DNA of 57,363 nucleotides, from NCBI GenBank assembly GCA_017441825.1, contig JAFRVD010000015.1, positions 1 to 57,363 on the forward strand, given 5' to 3'. The position numbers and the translations under genes are program-made. This document shows positions 10,263 to 18,353 of this stretch, piece after piece; position 1 is the stretch's first letter; each line of letters starts with the position of its first letter. The notes below the pieces were generated by a model. It saw only the letters and a list, made by a program, of their open reading frames with translations. It was not told where the DNA came from and ran no database searches. This DNA comes from Lachnospiraceae bacterium. GTDB taxonomy: Bacteria; Bacillota; Clostridia; Lachnospirales; Lachnospiraceae.

Positions 10263-10736
10263 ATGAAACTGGTGATCTGTATCGATGAGGAGCTGGGCTA
10301 TTCATTTAACCACAGAAGACTGTCGAGAGATAAGAATATCCGACTTCACATGATGAAGGGCATACGGACGCGCGGCGGGAAGCTTTTTATGAATCAGTAT
10401 TCAGAACGCTCGCTTTTAAAGGACGAGGGCGTCCTGACGCCGCAGGAACGTGCGGAGCGCCTCAAAAATCCGGCAAAGCCCGGAGCAGAGTTCCTCAAGG
10501 ACGCACAGCGTGAGAACGGCTGGGCTTTTGTGGAAAATGAGGACGTGACGCCTTATCTTCCCGACGTGGATGAGATGATCGTCTATCGGTGGAACCGGAG
10601 ATACCTTTCTGACCTCCGCCTGCCCGAAGGGGTTTATGAACCGTTTACGGTACAGTATACGGAGAGCCTTTCGGGCTCCTCGCACGAACGGGTCGGATTC
10701 GTTCGCTATATCAGAAAAGGAGCCTATGAAGAATAA
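10263..10736 (+). CDS. Uncharacterised 157-aa protein, overlaps nuclease gene
   Basis: A soluble 157-residue protein beginning MKLVICIDEELGYSFNHRR. I recognise the opening (LVICIDE, then FN-RR-S-D) as that of a protein family common in Clostridia, sometimes labelled ribonuclease Z in annotations without evidence. No metallo-beta-lactamase HxHxDH motif is present, so that label is not supported. No signal peptide or membrane segment is visible. Its last 11 bases overlap the start of a secreted-type DNA/RNA nuclease, indicating translational coupling. That context could suggest a partner or a nuclease-related role, but this is speculation. Confidence 0.75.
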   Translation: MKLVICIDEELGYSFNHRRLSRDKNIRLHMMKGIRTRGGKLFMNQYSERSLLKDEGVLTPQERAERLKNPAKPGAEFLKDAQRENGWAFVENEDVTPYLPDVDEMIVYRWNRRYLSDLRLPEGVYEPFTVQYTESLSGSSHERVGFVRYIRKGAYEE

Positions 10737-11886
10737 CAGGAAGCAGCGGATCTTTTTCGCGTGTATCGTCATTGCGGTGCTGGCGGGCTTCCTGATTTTC
10801 AGGGCGTCCCGGGAGCAGCGCGAGGCGGATGAGACTGCGGCTTCGGGAGTGACGGAAGAGGCGGTGGCTTCCGCGGAGACGGATGAGACTGCGGCTTCGG
10901 GAGTGACGGAAGAAGCGGTGACTTCCGCGGGGACAGAGGAGACTGCGGCAGAAGAAGCAGAGGAAGCCGTGACTGAACCTGCGCAAGAGGACTCCGCAGC
11001 TGCGGAGTCCTCTGCTGATTCTGTGTCTCATGAGGAATTTCCGGACGATCCGCCGGATCTTTCGTGGCTTACGGAGATCGTCTTCCCGGATTATACCGGA
11101 GAACCTTATGCCGTCATGAACGGCGGGATGCCGTATTTTGATACGGAAGAAGTCACTCCGGTGCCGTATGAACGATACTATCCGCTGGACGGGCTCGGCC
11201 GGTGCACACAGGCAGACGCGGTGGTCGGCCCGGAGACCGCAGCATCCGGCCAGCGCGGGGAGATCTGGATGATAAAGCCCGCGGGCTGGCACAGTGACCG
11301 TTATGCCTCCGTGGACGGAGAAGCGCTTTATAACCGCTGTCACCTGATCGCGCATTACCTGTCCGACGAAGACGCGAACGAACGGAACCTCGTGACAGGC
11401 ACCCGCTACATGAACACGCTCGGCATGAATGCGTCCGAAAACATGGTCGGGGACTACGTAAAGGAGACCGGAAACCACGTCAGGTACCGTGTGACGCCGG
11501 TCTATCAGGGGGACGAGCTCCTTTGCAGAGGGCTTCTTGTGGAAGCGTACAGCATCGAGGACAAAGGCGAGGAGATCTGCTTCTGCATTTATACCTATAA
11601 CGTACAGCCGGGATTTGTGATCGACTATGCCACCGGCGATAACTTTTCGGAGAGCGGAGAAGAAAAGCTTGGCGTGGCCGGAGAAACCAGGCCGTCCTAT
11701 GAAAAGTACCTGAGTGAAGAGGACGTCGAGGGAACGTACGTCCTGAACACGAAATCCAAAAAGTTCCACCTGCCGGAGTGCGAAGGGGCACAGAGCATTT
11801 CGGAACAGAACCGGGAAACGTACACCGGGAGCCGGAACGCATTGGTGGAACAGGGCTACAAGCCTTGCGGAAGCTGTAATCCGTAG
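10726..11886 (+). CDS. Membrane-anchored or secreted DNA/RNA non-specific endonuclease
   Basis: A 386-residue EndA/NucA-type beta-beta-alpha-metal nuclease. An N-terminal hydrophobic segment (residues 9-25) acts as signal or anchor. Residues 30-100 are a low-complexity Glu/Ala/Thr linker encoded by 54-bp tandem repeats. The catalytic region has YNRCHLIAHYLSDEDANERN with presumed catalytic His206, followed by NLVTGTRYMN and GNHVRYRVTP, as in DNA-entry nucleases. The C terminus (about residues 330-386) has KKFHLPECEGA and PCGSCNP, a small Cys-containing domain also found at the end of bacterial nucleases. The start at 10726, behind AGAAAAGGAG, is chosen because the hydrophobic segment then sits at the N terminus. 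Likely roles are nucleic-acid scavenging or DNA uptake. Confidence 0.88.
   Translation: MKNNRKQRIFFACIVIAVLAGFLIFRASREQREADETAASGVTEEAVASAETDETAASGVTEEAVTSAGTEETAAEEAEEAVTEPAQEDSAAAESSADSVSHEEFPDDPPDLSWLTEIVFPDYTGEPYAVMNGGMPYFDTEEVTPVPYERYYPLDGLGRCTQADAVVGPETAASGQRGEIWMIKPAGWHSDRYASVDGEALYNRCHLIAHYLSDEDANERNLVTGTRYMNTLGMNASENMVGDYVKETGNHVRYRVTPVYQGDELLCRGLLVEAYSIEDKGEEICFCIYTYNVQPGFVIDYATGDNFSESGEEKLGVAGETRPSYEKYLSEEDVEGTYVLNTKSKKFHLPECEGAQSISEQNRETYTGSRNALVEQGYKPCGSCNP
10828..10935 (+). repeat. Two 54-bp tandem repeats in the nuclease linker
   Basis: Units 10828-10881 and 10882-10935 are nearly identical (DETAASGVTEEAV-type peptide), and a degenerate third unit follows from 10936. The repeat is in frame, so copy-number change would alter only linker length. 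Confidence 0.9.
10986..11013. repeat. Perfect 28-bp palindrome inside the nuclease gene
   Basis: The two 14-base halves (left half AGAGGACTCCGCAG) are exact reverse complements with no spacer. It lies in the coding linker just after the tandem repeats. Confidence 0.9.
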
Positions 11887-11971
11887 AGGCGGAGCGATAT
11901 CACGGAGATCCGCAGGGAGCCCGGGAGTCCGGGAAGACCCTGAGAAATACAGCGGATGCGGAGAGGAAGCC

Positions 11972-12664
11972 ATGGAGAACGCGGAAGTGAAAAAATATAC
12001 GGAGCTGATCCGGACCTGCATGCTGTTCCGCGGAATGACGGAAGAGCGGCTTTCGGACGCCCTTTCGCTTCTTCAGGCCGAGGTCAGAAGCTACCGCAAG
12101 GGGGACTTCCTGCATCACGCGGGAGAGCCTCTTAAAAAGTTCGGCTTTGTCCTGTCAGGGGCGGTCCAGGCCATGACCGACGACCCGGACGGCAACCGGA
12201 TGATCATGGCGAACGTGATCCCCGGCGGAACCTTCGGCGAATCGCTCTGCTACCTGGAAATCCCGGATTCTCCGACGTATATCCGTGCTTCTGAAGCGGC
12301 AGAGATCCTGTGGCTTTCCCTGGCCGTGCTTTACGGAGAGCCGGCCCCGCAGGCAGCGCTTGCAAGAGACCTCCGCCGGCGGTTTACGGCCATGCTTGCT
12401 GAGCGCGCACTCATGATGAACCAAAGGATCCAGGTCCTGTCCGGCATGACCATCCGCGACAAGCTGACCACCTTTTTTACCCACGCCGCGAACCGTGCAG
12501 GAAGCCGGAGCTTCACGATCTCCATGACGCGCGAGGACCTTTCGTCGTACATCGGCGCAAACAGAAGCGCCATGTGCCGCGAGCTTTCCAGGATGCGCGA
12601 CGATGGGCTGATCGATTACCGGGGGAACCGCTTCCGGATCATTAAATTCGAAAAGAATTCGTAA
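11972..12664 (+). CDS. Crp/Fnr-family transcriptional regulator
   Basis: A 230-residue protein with an N-terminal cyclic-nucleotide-binding-like beta barrel (about 15-140; RKGDFLHHAGEPLKKFGFVL, then GGTFGES) and a C-terminal Crp-type winged helix. The recognition region is near residues 183-215 (TREDLSSYIGANRSAMCREL). There is no N-terminal Cys cluster of the FNR type, so oxygen sensing by an Fe-S centre is not supported. It starts behind GAGAGGAAGCC. The gene immediately precedes an ABC importer whose promoter region carries a perfect TGTTGCATATGCAACA palindrome, which is the obvious candidate target. Confidence 0.92.
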   Translation: MENAEVKKYTELIRTCMLFRGMTEERLSDALSLLQAEVRSYRKGDFLHHAGEPLKKFGFVLSGAVQAMTDDPDGNRMIMANVIPGGTFGESLCYLEIPDSPTYIRASEAAEILWLSLAVLYGEPAPQAALARDLRRRFTAMLAERALMMNQRIQVLSGMTIRDKLTTFFTHAANRAGSRSFTISMTREDLSSYIGANRSAMCRELSRMRDDGLIDYRGNRFRIIKFEKNS

Positions 12665-12665
12665 A

Positions 12666-12681
12666 TGTTGCATATGCAACA
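12666..12681. promoter_or_regulatory. Candidate Crp/Fnr-type operator
   Basis: TGTTGCATATGCAACA is a perfect 16-bp palindrome 2 nt after the regulator's stop codon. A -10-like TAAGAT at 12703-12708 predicts a start near 12715, so the palindrome would be centred close to -41.5, the class II activator position. No good -35 is present, as expected for an activated promoter. Assignment to the upstream regulator is inference. Confidence 0.65.
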
Positions 12682-12741
12682 ACAAGGCTGCCGCCTTTCT
12701 GATAAGATGAGTCTGTCTAAAAAAAGAAAGGCGGTATTCTT

Positions 12742-13824
12742 ATGAAAAAAATCATTGCATTGATCCTTTCCCTGATGCTTGCGGTCAGTATGCTTTCGGC
12801 CTGCGAGATCAACGTGAATATTGAAACCGAAACGGAAGAAGCTTCGGCGGAGACGGACGCGGAAGCGGAAATCGAGCCCGCGGCGGAAGAAGAGTCCGAA
12901 GCGGAAGAGCCTGAAGCGGAAGCCGAGGCCGTCACCATCCGGCTGGCCGGCCTCAAAGGGCCCACCTCCATGGGTATGGTCAAGCTTCTTGACGACGCTG
13001 AAAACGGCCTCACGGAAAACACCTACGAGTTTACGATGGCCGGCTCCGCGGACGAGATCACGCCGCTCCTCATCAAGGGCGACCTGGATATTGCCGCGCT
13101 GCCCGTGAACTTAGGCGCAGTTCTGTACGCGAAGACCGAGGGCGGACTTCAGTTCGCGGCCATCAACACGCTGGGCGTCATTTACATCTGCGAAAAGGGC
13201 GGAGAGACCGTAACGGATATCGAAAGCCTGAAGGGCCGCACCATTTACGCGACCGGCAAGGGCTCTACACCTGAATACGCACTGACGTATCTCCTTGAAC
13301 AGCACGGCCTCGATATCGAAACCGACGTCACCATGGAGTGGAAGAGCGAGCCGACCGAGGTGGTCGCTCTCATGCAGAACGAGGAGAACGCGGTGGCCAT
13401 GCTTCCGCAGCCCTACGTCACAGTTGCGTCCGGCCAGGTGGAAGGCCTGCACATCGCCCTGAACCTGACGGAGGAGTGGAACGCTCTTGATAACGGCAGC
13501 GAGTTCATCACCGCCGGCATCCTGGTCCGCAAGGCCTTTGCAGAGGAGCATCCGGAAGCCGTCGCTTCCTTCCTCGAAGAGTACGCGGCATCCACGGCTT
13601 ACGCTAATGAAAACGCGGCGGACGCAGCGGCCCTGATCGAAAAGTACGGGATCGTGAAGGCGCCCATTGCGGAAAAGGCACTGCCGTACTGCAACATCGT
13701 CTGCATTACCGGTAACGAAATGAAGACCAAGACGGAAGGCTACCTTCAGGTGCTCTTTGACCTGAACCCCCAGGCAGTGGGCGGCGCGCTTCCGGGAGAG
13801 GACTTCTATCTCATTATCGACTGA
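12742..13824 (+). CDS. ABC transporter substrate-binding lipoprotein (SsuA/THI5-like)
   Basis: A 360-residue extracytoplasmic binding protein. It has a lipoprotein signal peptide with lipobox LSAC near residue 21, then an acidic low-complexity linker (about 25-65), then a two-lobe periplasmic-binding fold of the NMT1/SsuA class. Visible family features are LKGPTSMGMVKLL, LDIAALPVN, SLKGRTIYATGKGSTPEYAL and QPYVTVA. Relatives bind sulfonates, nitrate, thiamine precursors or similar small compounds; the ligand here cannot be told. It is followed by a permease (18 nt) and an ATPase (overlap), forming a complete importer, probably controlled by the upstream Crp/Fnr protein. Confidence 0.9.
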   Translation: MKKIIALILSLMLAVSMLSACEINVNIETETEEASAETDAEAEIEPAAEEESEAEEPEAEAEAVTIRLAGLKGPTSMGMVKLLDDAENGLTENTYEFTMAGSADEITPLLIKGDLDIAALPVNLGAVLYAKTEGGLQFAAINTLGVIYICEKGGETVTDIESLKGRTIYATGKGSTPEYALTYLLEQHGLDIETDVTMEWKSEPTEVVALMQNEENAVAMLPQPYVTVASGQVEGLHIALNLTEEWNALDNGSEFITAGILVRKAFAEEHPEAVASFLEEYAASTAYANENAADAAALIEKYGIVKAPIAEKALPYCNIVCITGNEMKTKTEGYLQVLFDLNPQAVGGALPGEDFYLIID

Positions 13825-13842
13825 AGAGGATCCTTCTGATTC

Positions 13843-14592
13843 ATGAAAAAGACTTTCTGGTACAGAGCACTGGCTGTCCTTATCGCACTTCTCATCTGGC
13901 AGGCAGCCGCTATGGCGGTGGGGAACAAGATCCTTCTTGTCTCCCCAATCGCTGTTGCCGCGCGCCTCGCGACCATCTGGCGTGAAAAAGGATTTTTCAG
14001 CACAGTGCTCTATACCATGGCCCGGATCCTGCTGGGCTTTGTCCTCGCGCTGGCTGCAGGTGTTCTTGCCGCAGTCGCCGCGGGGCGTTTTCGTCTTATC
14101 GAGTACCTGCTGTGGCCGTACGTGATCACGTTCCGCTCGGTCCCGGTGGCGTCGTTCATCATTCTCTGCCTGATCTGGCTTAACTTCAGCCAGCTGACGG
14201 TGTTTATCGCATTCCTGATCGTCTTCCCGGTGATTTACGCGAACGTCCTTCAGGGGGTCAGGAGTACCGACCCGAAGCTCCTCGAGATGGCGGAGCTCTA
14301 CAAGGTGCCGTGGTACCGGAGGTTCTTCTATATTGAGCTCCCGAGCATCCGCCCGTATCTTCTGTCCGCGTGCACCATCTCGATCGGCATGGCCTGGAAG
14401 TCGGGCATTGCCGCCGAGGTCATCGGCGTGGTCACGGGATCGATCGGCGGTGCGCTGTACCAGTCCAAGATCTATTTCGAGACCGCCGATCTGTTCGCCT
14501 GGACCATCATCATCGTGATCTTAAGCGTGCTGACCGAAAAGGCGTTTCTTTGGGTTCTCAGGCGGGCGTTTGCCGGGATGGAGCGGGTATGA
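13843..14592 (+). CDS. ABC transporter permease (SsuC/ThiX-like)
   Basis: A 249-residue membrane permease of the BPD_transp_1 family with about six hydrophobic segments. The cytoplasmic coupling loop that contacts the ATPase is visible around KLLEMAELYKVPWYRRFFYI followed by ELPSIRPYLLSAC, the EAA-type motif region. It carries the substrate from the lipoprotein encoded upstream across the membrane. Its stop codon overlaps the ATG of the ATPase gene (ATGA), so the two are translationally coupled. The substrate class is that of sulfonate, nitrate or thiamine-precursor importers. Confidence 0.92.
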   Translation: MKKTFWYRALAVLIALLIWQAAAMAVGNKILLVSPIAVAARLATIWREKGFFSTVLYTMARILLGFVLALAAGVLAAVAAGRFRLIEYLLWPYVITFRSVPVASFIILCLIWLNFSQLTVFIAFLIVFPVIYANVLQGVRSTDPKLLEMAELYKVPWYRRFFYIELPSIRPYLLSACTISIGMAWKSGIAAEVIGVVTGSIGGALYQSKIYFETADLFAWTIIIVILSVLTEKAFLWVLRRAFAGMERV

Positions 14593-15164
14593 GTGATATC
14601 GTTCTTAAGGAGATCACAAAAAGATTTGAAGAAAAGACGGTGATTTCGGACCGGGACTTTGTGTTTCCGGGGGGGAAGATCAGCTCCGTGATGGGGCCTT
14701 CCGGTGCCGGAAAAACGACTCTTTTAATGCTCATTGCGGGGCTTTCCGCTCCTGACACGGGGGAGATTACAGGCGTCCCGGAGCGGCTGTCCTTTGTGTT
14801 CCAGGAGGACCGGCTCTGCGAGGATTTCAACGCGGTCGCGAACGTCAGGCTTGTCACCGGAAAGCGTATCCCTGATGAGGAGATCCGGGAGGAGCTCCTG
14901 CGTCTCGGGATCCCGGAGGAAAGTCTTTCACAGCCTGTCCGGGAGTTCAGCGGCGGCATGAAGCGCCGCGTGAGTATAGCCCGCGCGATATTGTACGACC
15001 CGGAGTTAATACTCCTGGATGAACCTTTCAAAGGGCTGGATGAAGACCTCAGGCGGAACGTCATGGATGAGCTCCTCGAAAAGCTCCATGGGAAGACCGT
15101 GATCCTCGTGACGCACGACCCGGAGGAAGCGGAATATATGGGCGGGAAGATCATATCTTTGTAA
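14589..15164 (+). CDS. ABC transporter ATP-binding protein (SsuB/ThiZ-like)
   Basis: A 191-residue ATPase, somewhat short for the family. It has Walker A GPSGAGKTT at 36-44, Q-loop FVFQEDRLCEDF, signature FSGGMKRRVSIARA, Walker B LILLDEPFKGLD and an H-loop VTHDPEEAE. The start is the ATG overlapping the permease stop; longer reading frames upstream run through the permease gene and are not credible. It energises the importer encoded by the two preceding genes. The shortness comes from a missing C-terminal extension, while all nucleotide-handling motifs are present. Confidence 0.92.
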   Translation: MSDIVLKEITKRFEEKTVISDRDFVFPGGKISSVMGPSGAGKTTLLMLIAGLSAPDTGEITGVPERLSFVFQEDRLCEDFNAVANVRLVTGKRIPDEEIREELLRLGIPEESLSQPVREFSGGMKRRVSIARAILYDPELILLDEPFKGLDEDLRRNVMDELLEKLHGKTVILVTHDPEEAEYMGGKIISL

Positions 15165-15181
15165 TAATGATCAGATTATGA

Positions 15182-15475
15182 TTGACACGATATTCACTAT
15201 TCGGAAGTGTTCTTGGCATCAATGATTCTCTGAATTTTCATGGAGAATCTGTCAAAGAACTCACCGTGTCCATGCATGACTGCATCGATAATTATATCGA
15301 CTATTGCAGACAGGTCGGAAAAGAGCCGGAAAAAGAATACAAAGGATCGTTCAACATCCGGATCAAGCCGGAACAGCATAGACGAATTGCACTCTATGCC
15401 GCCCAAATGGGTATTACGATCAATCAGTTTGTGTCTCAGGCAATAGATGATAAGATTGGTATCCTGGAAGGATAA
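15182..15475 (+). pseudogene. 5'-truncated HicB-family antitoxin
   Basis: A 97-residue frame that can start at a TTG directly after an in-frame TGA. From residue 6 it reads LFGSVLGINDSLNFHGESVK, and near residue 55 EYKGSFNIRIKPEQHRRIAL, matching HicB antitoxins from the second strand of the degenerate RNase-H-like fold through the C-terminal ribbon-helix-helix region (QMGITINQFVSQA). About 20-25 N-terminal residues that normally precede this are absent, and only 17 nt separate it from the ATPase gene, so the 5' end is deleted rather than frameshifted. No HicA toxin is adjacent. It is likely a remnant, though a short product could still be made. Confidence 0.65.
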
Positions 15476-15483
15476 AGCAAATG

Positions 15484-15511
15484 AAAAACCCGGTCGGCTG
15501 ACCGGGTTTTT
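15484..15511. terminator. Bidirectional terminator between hicB remnant and pncB
   Basis: AAAAACCCGGTC and GACCGGGTTTTT pair across a GGCT loop. Symmetric A- and T-tracts let it serve both converging transcripts. Confidence 0.9.
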
Positions 15512-15518
15512 CATTTGC

Positions 15519-16712
15519 TTATTTCTCTCTCTGCAGGCGGAACCGCACCGCCCCTTCCAGGTACTGGAGATACTCCGTATCCTGGGTCATGGTCTTGCCG
15601 GGGCTGTCCGAAAGCTTCGCGACCGGCCGGCCGTTCACGTACTGGAGCTTGATCACGATGTTAAGAGGGTCCACGCAAGTGTCGTTGGAGACAAACGTGC
15701 CGATCCCGAAGCTGACCTTCGTCCGTCCGGAGAAGTACCTGTGCAGGTCCTCGGCGTTCGCGAAATCCAGGCTGTCGCTGAATAAAAGCAGCTTTGTGCG
15801 GGGATCCACCCCGTACTTTTTATAATGCGCGATGATTTTTTCGCCCCACTCGATCGGATTTCCGGAGTCGTGCCGGACGCCGGTGTAGTTATTCACCATG
15901 GCGCGGTTGAAGTCCATCAGGAACAGGTCTGTCGTGATGGTGTCTGTGAGGGCGGTACCATTGTCGCCCTGGTACTCGTTATACCAGTCTTCCATCGCGT
16001 AGTGGTTCGTGTAGGCCAGCGGGATGTTGTCGATACCCTGGTACATCTGCACAAATTCGTGCGCATACGTGCCGATGGGCGTCATGTTGTACTTCATCGC
16101 GAGGTACACATTGGACGTGCCCACACAGTTCGGAAGCTCTTCCTTAAGCCTCTTTATGACTTCGTCCTCCCACTCGCGGGAAAGCCGCCTCCGGCAGCCG
16201 AATTCCGCGAAGGAGAACGTATACCGTCCGCTCTTAAAGCCTTCGAGCTTCTTATCCAGCCGTTCTCGCGCGGATGCGAGAAGCGTCTCATAATCATACT
16301 GCATACGGAAATAGACTTCGTTGATGATCTCGAGGAGATAGATCTCGAACTGCATGGCGGAGAACAGCGGACCGCGCACTACAACGCGGAGCTCGCCATC
16401 GTCGGAAAGGCTGGTCTCCACATAGTCGCGGATGGGGTGCCACAGGCGCAGGAATTCCACATAGTCGTTCTTGATGAAACGGATGCTGCGGAGGTACTCG
16501 AGCTCCTCCTTACGGAAGCGGAGCTTTGACAGCGCGTCGATCTGTTCGTTGATCTCCTCGAACATCTCCCTCGTGAAGACCACTCCTTCATTGCGGCACT
16601 TGAAGTAGTACTCGCCGGTGAGGTCCGTGTGCTTGTGGAAAATGACCTGGTTCATATTGAATTTGTAAAGATCTGTGTCAAGGAGCGACAGAATGATCGG
16701 CTGAAGTTTCAT
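15519..16712 (-). CDS. pncB: Nicotinate phosphoribosyltransferase
   Basis: Makes nicotinate mononucleotide from nicotinate and PRPP in NAD salvage. The 397-residue product fits the PncB class. Features are the N-terminal LLDTDLYKFNMNQV, EFGCRRRLSREWED in the middle, GTYAHEFVQMYQG near residue 215, the conserved VRHDSGNPIEWGEK near 275 and LLFSDSLDFANAEDL. His in the GTYAHE block is a candidate for the autophosphorylated residue. The ATG follows AAAGGAGGTTCCC. It is apparently monocistronic, with a shared bidirectional terminator at its 3' end. Confidence 0.95.
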   Translation of the reverse strand: MKLQPIILSLLDTDLYKFNMNQVIFHKHTDLTGEYYFKCRNEGVVFTREMFEEINEQIDALSKLRFRKEELEYLRSIRFIKNDYVEFLRLWHPIRDYVETSLSDDGELRVVVRGPLFSAMQFEIYLLEIINEVYFRMQYDYETLLASARERLDKKLEGFKSGRYTFSFAEFGCRRRLSREWEDEVIKRLKEELPNCVGTSNVYLAMKYNMTPIGTYAHEFVQMYQGIDNIPLAYTNHYAMEDWYNEYQGDNGTALTDTITTDLFLMDFNRAMVNNYTGVRHDSGNPIEWGEKIIAHYKKYGVDPRTKLLLFSDSLDFANAEDLHRYFSGRTKVSFGIGTFVSNDTCVDPLNIVIKLQYVNGRPVAKLSDSPGKTMTQDTEYLQYLEGAVRFRLQREK

Positions 16713-16811
16713 GGGAACCTCCTTTATAAAGAAGCCCTTCCGTGAAGAAGGGCATACGGTTTGCGGCCCCCTGAGGGGCTTTCTTCTATTGTACAGGATG
16801 GACGGAATAAA

Positions 16812-18107
16812 TCAAGGGGCAATGTGCGGCTGCTCTTCATTCTTTCGCTTTTCATAGAGGAGGTCCGCGAAAAGGGCCCACCGTGCCGGATCCTGCGGAT
16901 GCTCCACCGGGTAGAAATAGTAAAGCTCATTCTTATAGTAAAAATCGATTTCCGTCCCTGCCGAATAGGCGAAGCAGGGGATATTGTCCATACTGACTGA
17001 AAAATCGATACTGTCCGAATGGTAAGAGAGTGCTTCCTCCGTCAATGTGCAGACGCCCATCTCCTTCCGTGTGGGCCCGCCCTTTGCCCCGTGGATCACG
17101 GCTTTGACGTCGATGGTCTCATGAAGCCCCGGAAGCTCCTTCCGTTCCATTTCCACGATCCGGTCATACCAGTCCGAGATCATGTACGGCTCCTCCGTGA
17201 AGTGGTAGTCCTCGTTCAGCGTGCGCGTGAAACCGCAGGAGGTACAGTAAAGGGAGTTCCCCCTGCTCTTGATGGTGTACACGCTGCCGCACTCCGGACA
17301 GCGGTACAGGACGTTCTCAAGCCCCCTGGCCTTTCCGTGCTGCCTGTATCTGCACTGGATGTCCAGGGAAGCGTTCTCGCGCAGGTTCTTTTCGATCTCA
17401 GCGTTCAGTTCATCGTCAGACATGGCCTTCATCGCGTCCTTTTTGAGCACCTTCATGACTTCCACAGTCACAGCTGCCCCGCGATGGTACCGCCTGCCCC
17501 GCCACTTAGGCGCAGCAAAGTACGCGCCGCGCACTCGCGCGATGACGAGGTCGACGTCCAGCTTTTTATAGAACGCCGCGCCTTCCTCTACGATCGGATA
17601 GCTCCGCCCGTCCGTGCACGTACGTCCTTCGGGGAAGATGACTACCGGATAGCCTTTTTTCAATGTCCGGAAGATACCCATGGGCGCCGCAAGATCCGAA
17701 TAGAACTGTTTCTTCGAGATCATGCCGATCCTTTTCTTGAAGAAGCGTAGAACCGGCCGGGTACTGTGGTATTCGTTGATCAGGTAGGACGGACGCCTGG
17801 GGTGGTGAAGCTTGTTGACGTACAGGAAGTCGAAGAAAGATGCGTGGTTCACAAGCATGATATAGGGGACGGACGCTTCTTTAAGGAGCTCGTCCTTGAC
17901 CGTGACGCGGGGAGAGCCGCCCCGCAGTAAGCCGCCTGCAAGGAAAACAAAGTTGTAGAAAGGGGAGTCCGGCGTGCCGTCGTTGGGCCCGTAGAGCCGG
18001 GTCAGCACGGGAGACTGCCTGTCAGGCTCCGCCGCTGCCGCCTTTTTGCGAGGCTCCGCCCCGGCCGGCTGTTTTCTGTTGTTTTTTTCCGTGTTCGTAT
18101 CTTTCAT
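16812..18107 (-). CDS. PlsC-like acyltransferase with inserted/C-terminal zinc ribbon
   Basis: A 431-residue protein of the 1-acyl-glycerol-3-phosphate acyltransferase superfamily. The catalytic HX4D motif is His88-Asp93 in NHASFFD, and the acceptor-binding FPEGRT lies near residue 157. After the acyltransferase domain there is a four-Cys zinc ribbon (CPECGSVYTIKSRGNSLYC with TSCGF, near residues 285-310), then a C-terminal domain resembling no family I know. The N terminus is a Lys/Ala/Pro-rich charged stretch rather than a signal peptide. The start is set at the ATG at 18107 because longer frames run through non-coding sequence; its ribosome binding site is weak. The lipid substrate is unknown. 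Confidence 0.8.
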   Translation of the reverse strand: MKDTNTEKNNRKQPAGAEPRKKAAAAEPDRQSPVLTRLYGPNDGTPDSPFYNFVFLAGGLLRGGSPRVTVKDELLKEASVPYIMLVNHASFFDFLYVNKLHHPRRPSYLINEYHSTRPVLRFFKKRIGMISKKQFYSDLAAPMGIFRTLKKGYPVVIFPEGRTCTDGRSYPIVEEGAAFYKKLDVDLVIARVRGAYFAAPKWRGRRYHRGAAVTVEVMKVLKKDAMKAMSDDELNAEIEKNLRENASLDIQCRYRQHGKARGLENVLYRCPECGSVYTIKSRGNSLYCTSCGFTRTLNEDYHFTEEPYMISDWYDRIVEMERKELPGLHETIDVKAVIHGAKGGPTRKEMGVCTLTEEALSYHSDSIDFSVSMDNIPCFAYSAGTEIDFYYKNELYYFYPVEHPQDPARWALFADLLYEKRKNEEQPHIAP

Positions 18108-18253
18108 GATAATGGATCCCCGTATTTCAGCTGTGATTCGGTTTTTAAAAATTTTAGCATACTTCGAAAAATACCTCAAGAGGCAGAGCGCACGATTGAG
18201 GGGAGAATGATCGGGGATCGAAAAGAGCCATGCAGGTATCCGTCTGAAACACT

Positions 18254-18281
18254 TTGACAGACACCGGGATTGCGATATAAT
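18254..18281 (+). promoter_or_regulatory. Sigma-A-type promoter for pepV
   Basis: TTGACA at 18254-18259 and TATAAT at 18276-18281 are separated by 16 nt. This is a full consensus on both boxes, about 65 nt upstream of the pepV start. Confidence 0.9.
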
Positions 18282-18353
18282 AGTTGCATGGCAGAAACCC
18301 GGGTACAGCGTACGGCTTATCGTCCGCGGCCGGGTCCATAGAGAGGAGATTCC

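Noticed and set aside
10711-12021. Minus-strand frame of 436 codons opposite the nuclease and Crp genes
   Set aside because: Arg/His/Leu-rich translation typical of antisense shadows; it spans two well-supported plus-strand genes.
12691-12734. CCGCCTTTCT / AGAAAGGCGG hairpin that would hide the ribosome binding site of the binding-protein gene
   Set aside because: The predicted transcription start (about 12715) lies inside the loop, so the left arm would not be in the mRNA. It matters only if transcription starts further upstream.
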